Below are positions 6,096 through 6,259 of a stretch of DNA of 6,259 nt, piece after piece. The first letter of the stretch is position 1. Each line of letters starts with the position of its first letter. Below the pieces are notes generated by a model, which was given only the letters and a program-made list of their open reading frames with translations, searched no databases and had not been told where the DNA came from. A program made the translations under genes and the position numbers. The stretch lies in assembly GCA_017523995.1 (NCBI GenBank), contig JAFWUX010000205.1, positions 1 through 6,259 of the forward strand, read 5' to 3'. This stretch comes from Oscillospiraceae bacterium (GTDB taxonomy: Bacteria > Bacillota_A > Clostridia > Oscillospirales > Ruminococcaceae).

Positions 6096-6113
6096 AACTC
6101 AAAGCAAAGTCAA
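6084..6113 (-). promoter_or_regulatory. transposase promoter
   Basis: On the - strand TTGACT (6113-6108) and TATGAT (6089-6084) are separated by 18 bp. Initiation would fall near 6077, just upstream of the ribosome site, giving a very short leader of about 20-25 bases. Confidence 0.7.
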
Positions 6114-6137
6114 TCCCGTCCGCATTTATTCCACGGT

Positions 6138-6249
6138 CTCTTGACAACGAGCCTCTGCGGATGCGGTATTCTGGCAGCTGCGGCAGCCCACGCCTGCGGC
6201 ATGAGCTGCCTTGCAACCAGCATACCACATCCGCACTCATTGTCAAGAG
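6138..6249. repeat. 112-bp imperfect palindrome
   Basis: Arms pair from outside in: CTCTTGACAA (6138-6147) with 6240-6249; GAG (6149-6151) with 6236-6238; GCGGATG (6157-6163) with 6228-6234; GGTAT (6165-6169) with 6222-6226; CTGG (6171-6174) with 6217-6220. An alternative inner stem joins GGCAGCT (6173-6179) to AGCTGCC (6204-6210). The left arm has a 4-base insertion. It is GC-richer than its surroundings and holds no ORF. It lies upstream of the transposase, probably outside the insertion sequence. Its class is unknown: an interspersed palindromic repeat, a MITE or a structured RNA are all possible. Confidence 0.75.
6219..6246 (-). promoter_or_regulatory. possible promoter in palindrome, towards transposase
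   Basis: On the - strand TTGACA (6246-6241) and TATGCT (6224-6219) are 16 bp apart. RNA from here would carry the inner stem and run towards the transposase. The mirrored arm on the + strand has TTGACA (6141-6146) but a 20-bp gap to TATTCT, a poorer promoter. Confidence 0.4.
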
Positions 6250-6259
6250 CTTTCGCGGC

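Larger units (their letters stand above)
4740..6113 (-). mobile_element. IS30-family insertion sequence (ends approximate)
   Basis: The element contains one transposase gene with its own promoter. The ends are approximate: only a 7-bp match, CTTTGAG at 4740-4746 and its inverted copy at 6098-6104, can be seen flanking the gene, and this is too short to be called terminal repeats with confidence. IS30 elements usually have 20-30 bp inverted repeats and 2-3 bp target duplications, which cannot be recognised by eye here. The size (about 1.4 kb) is plausible for the family. Confidence 0.5.

Noticed and set aside
6138..6249. Palindrome as an integron attC site
   Set aside because: The size fits, but the required RYYYAAC and GTTRRRY core sites are not at the arm ends and no integrase or cassette is present.

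Overview
The window looks like accessory DNA from a low- to mid-GC Gram-positive bacterium, most likely a gut-type Clostridia. This is inferred from the strong AGGAGG ribosome sites, near-perfect TTGACA/TATAAT promoters, a YezG-type (DUF600) immunity gene, HU on its own promoter, and an IS30-family transposase with a cysteine-rich insert. No marker fixes the genus.

Left part (1-2322, + strand): three tightly packed genes form one apparent operon. The first, cut by the window edge, encodes a repetitive GLUG-like beta-helix protein. It overlaps by 8 bp a 155-residue coiled-coil protein, whose stop codon runs into the ribosome site of a 72-residue acidic protein. I cannot assign a function to the set. 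Co-translation suggests a joint role, perhaps cell-surface or secretion related.

Middle (2340-3400, - strand): converging on that operon is a stand-alone YezG-family immunity gene, and behind it an HU-type DNA-binding protein gene. Each has its own clear promoter with 17-bp spacing. A 13-bp perfect hairpin terminator after HU lies just upstream of the immunity gene's -35 box, so the two are transcriptionally separated. No partner toxin is visible.

Right-middle (3456-4481, + strand): divergent from HU is a protein with two winged-helix-like halves (GTG start, strong ribosome site), of the sort found on plasmids and integrative elements. A 147-bp spacer bounded by imperfect inverted repeats of about 24 bp follows, then a 42-codon single-pass membrane peptide gene.

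Right end (4482-6259): a roughly 300-bp gene-free stretch carries a 15-bp exact direct repeat. Next comes a full-length IS30-family transposase on the - strand, with an intact DDE triad, a TTG start, its own promoter, and an inverted repeat placed so that read-through transcripts would hide the ribosome site. The window ends in a 112-bp imperfect palindrome. The exact ends of the insertion sequence could not be resolved.
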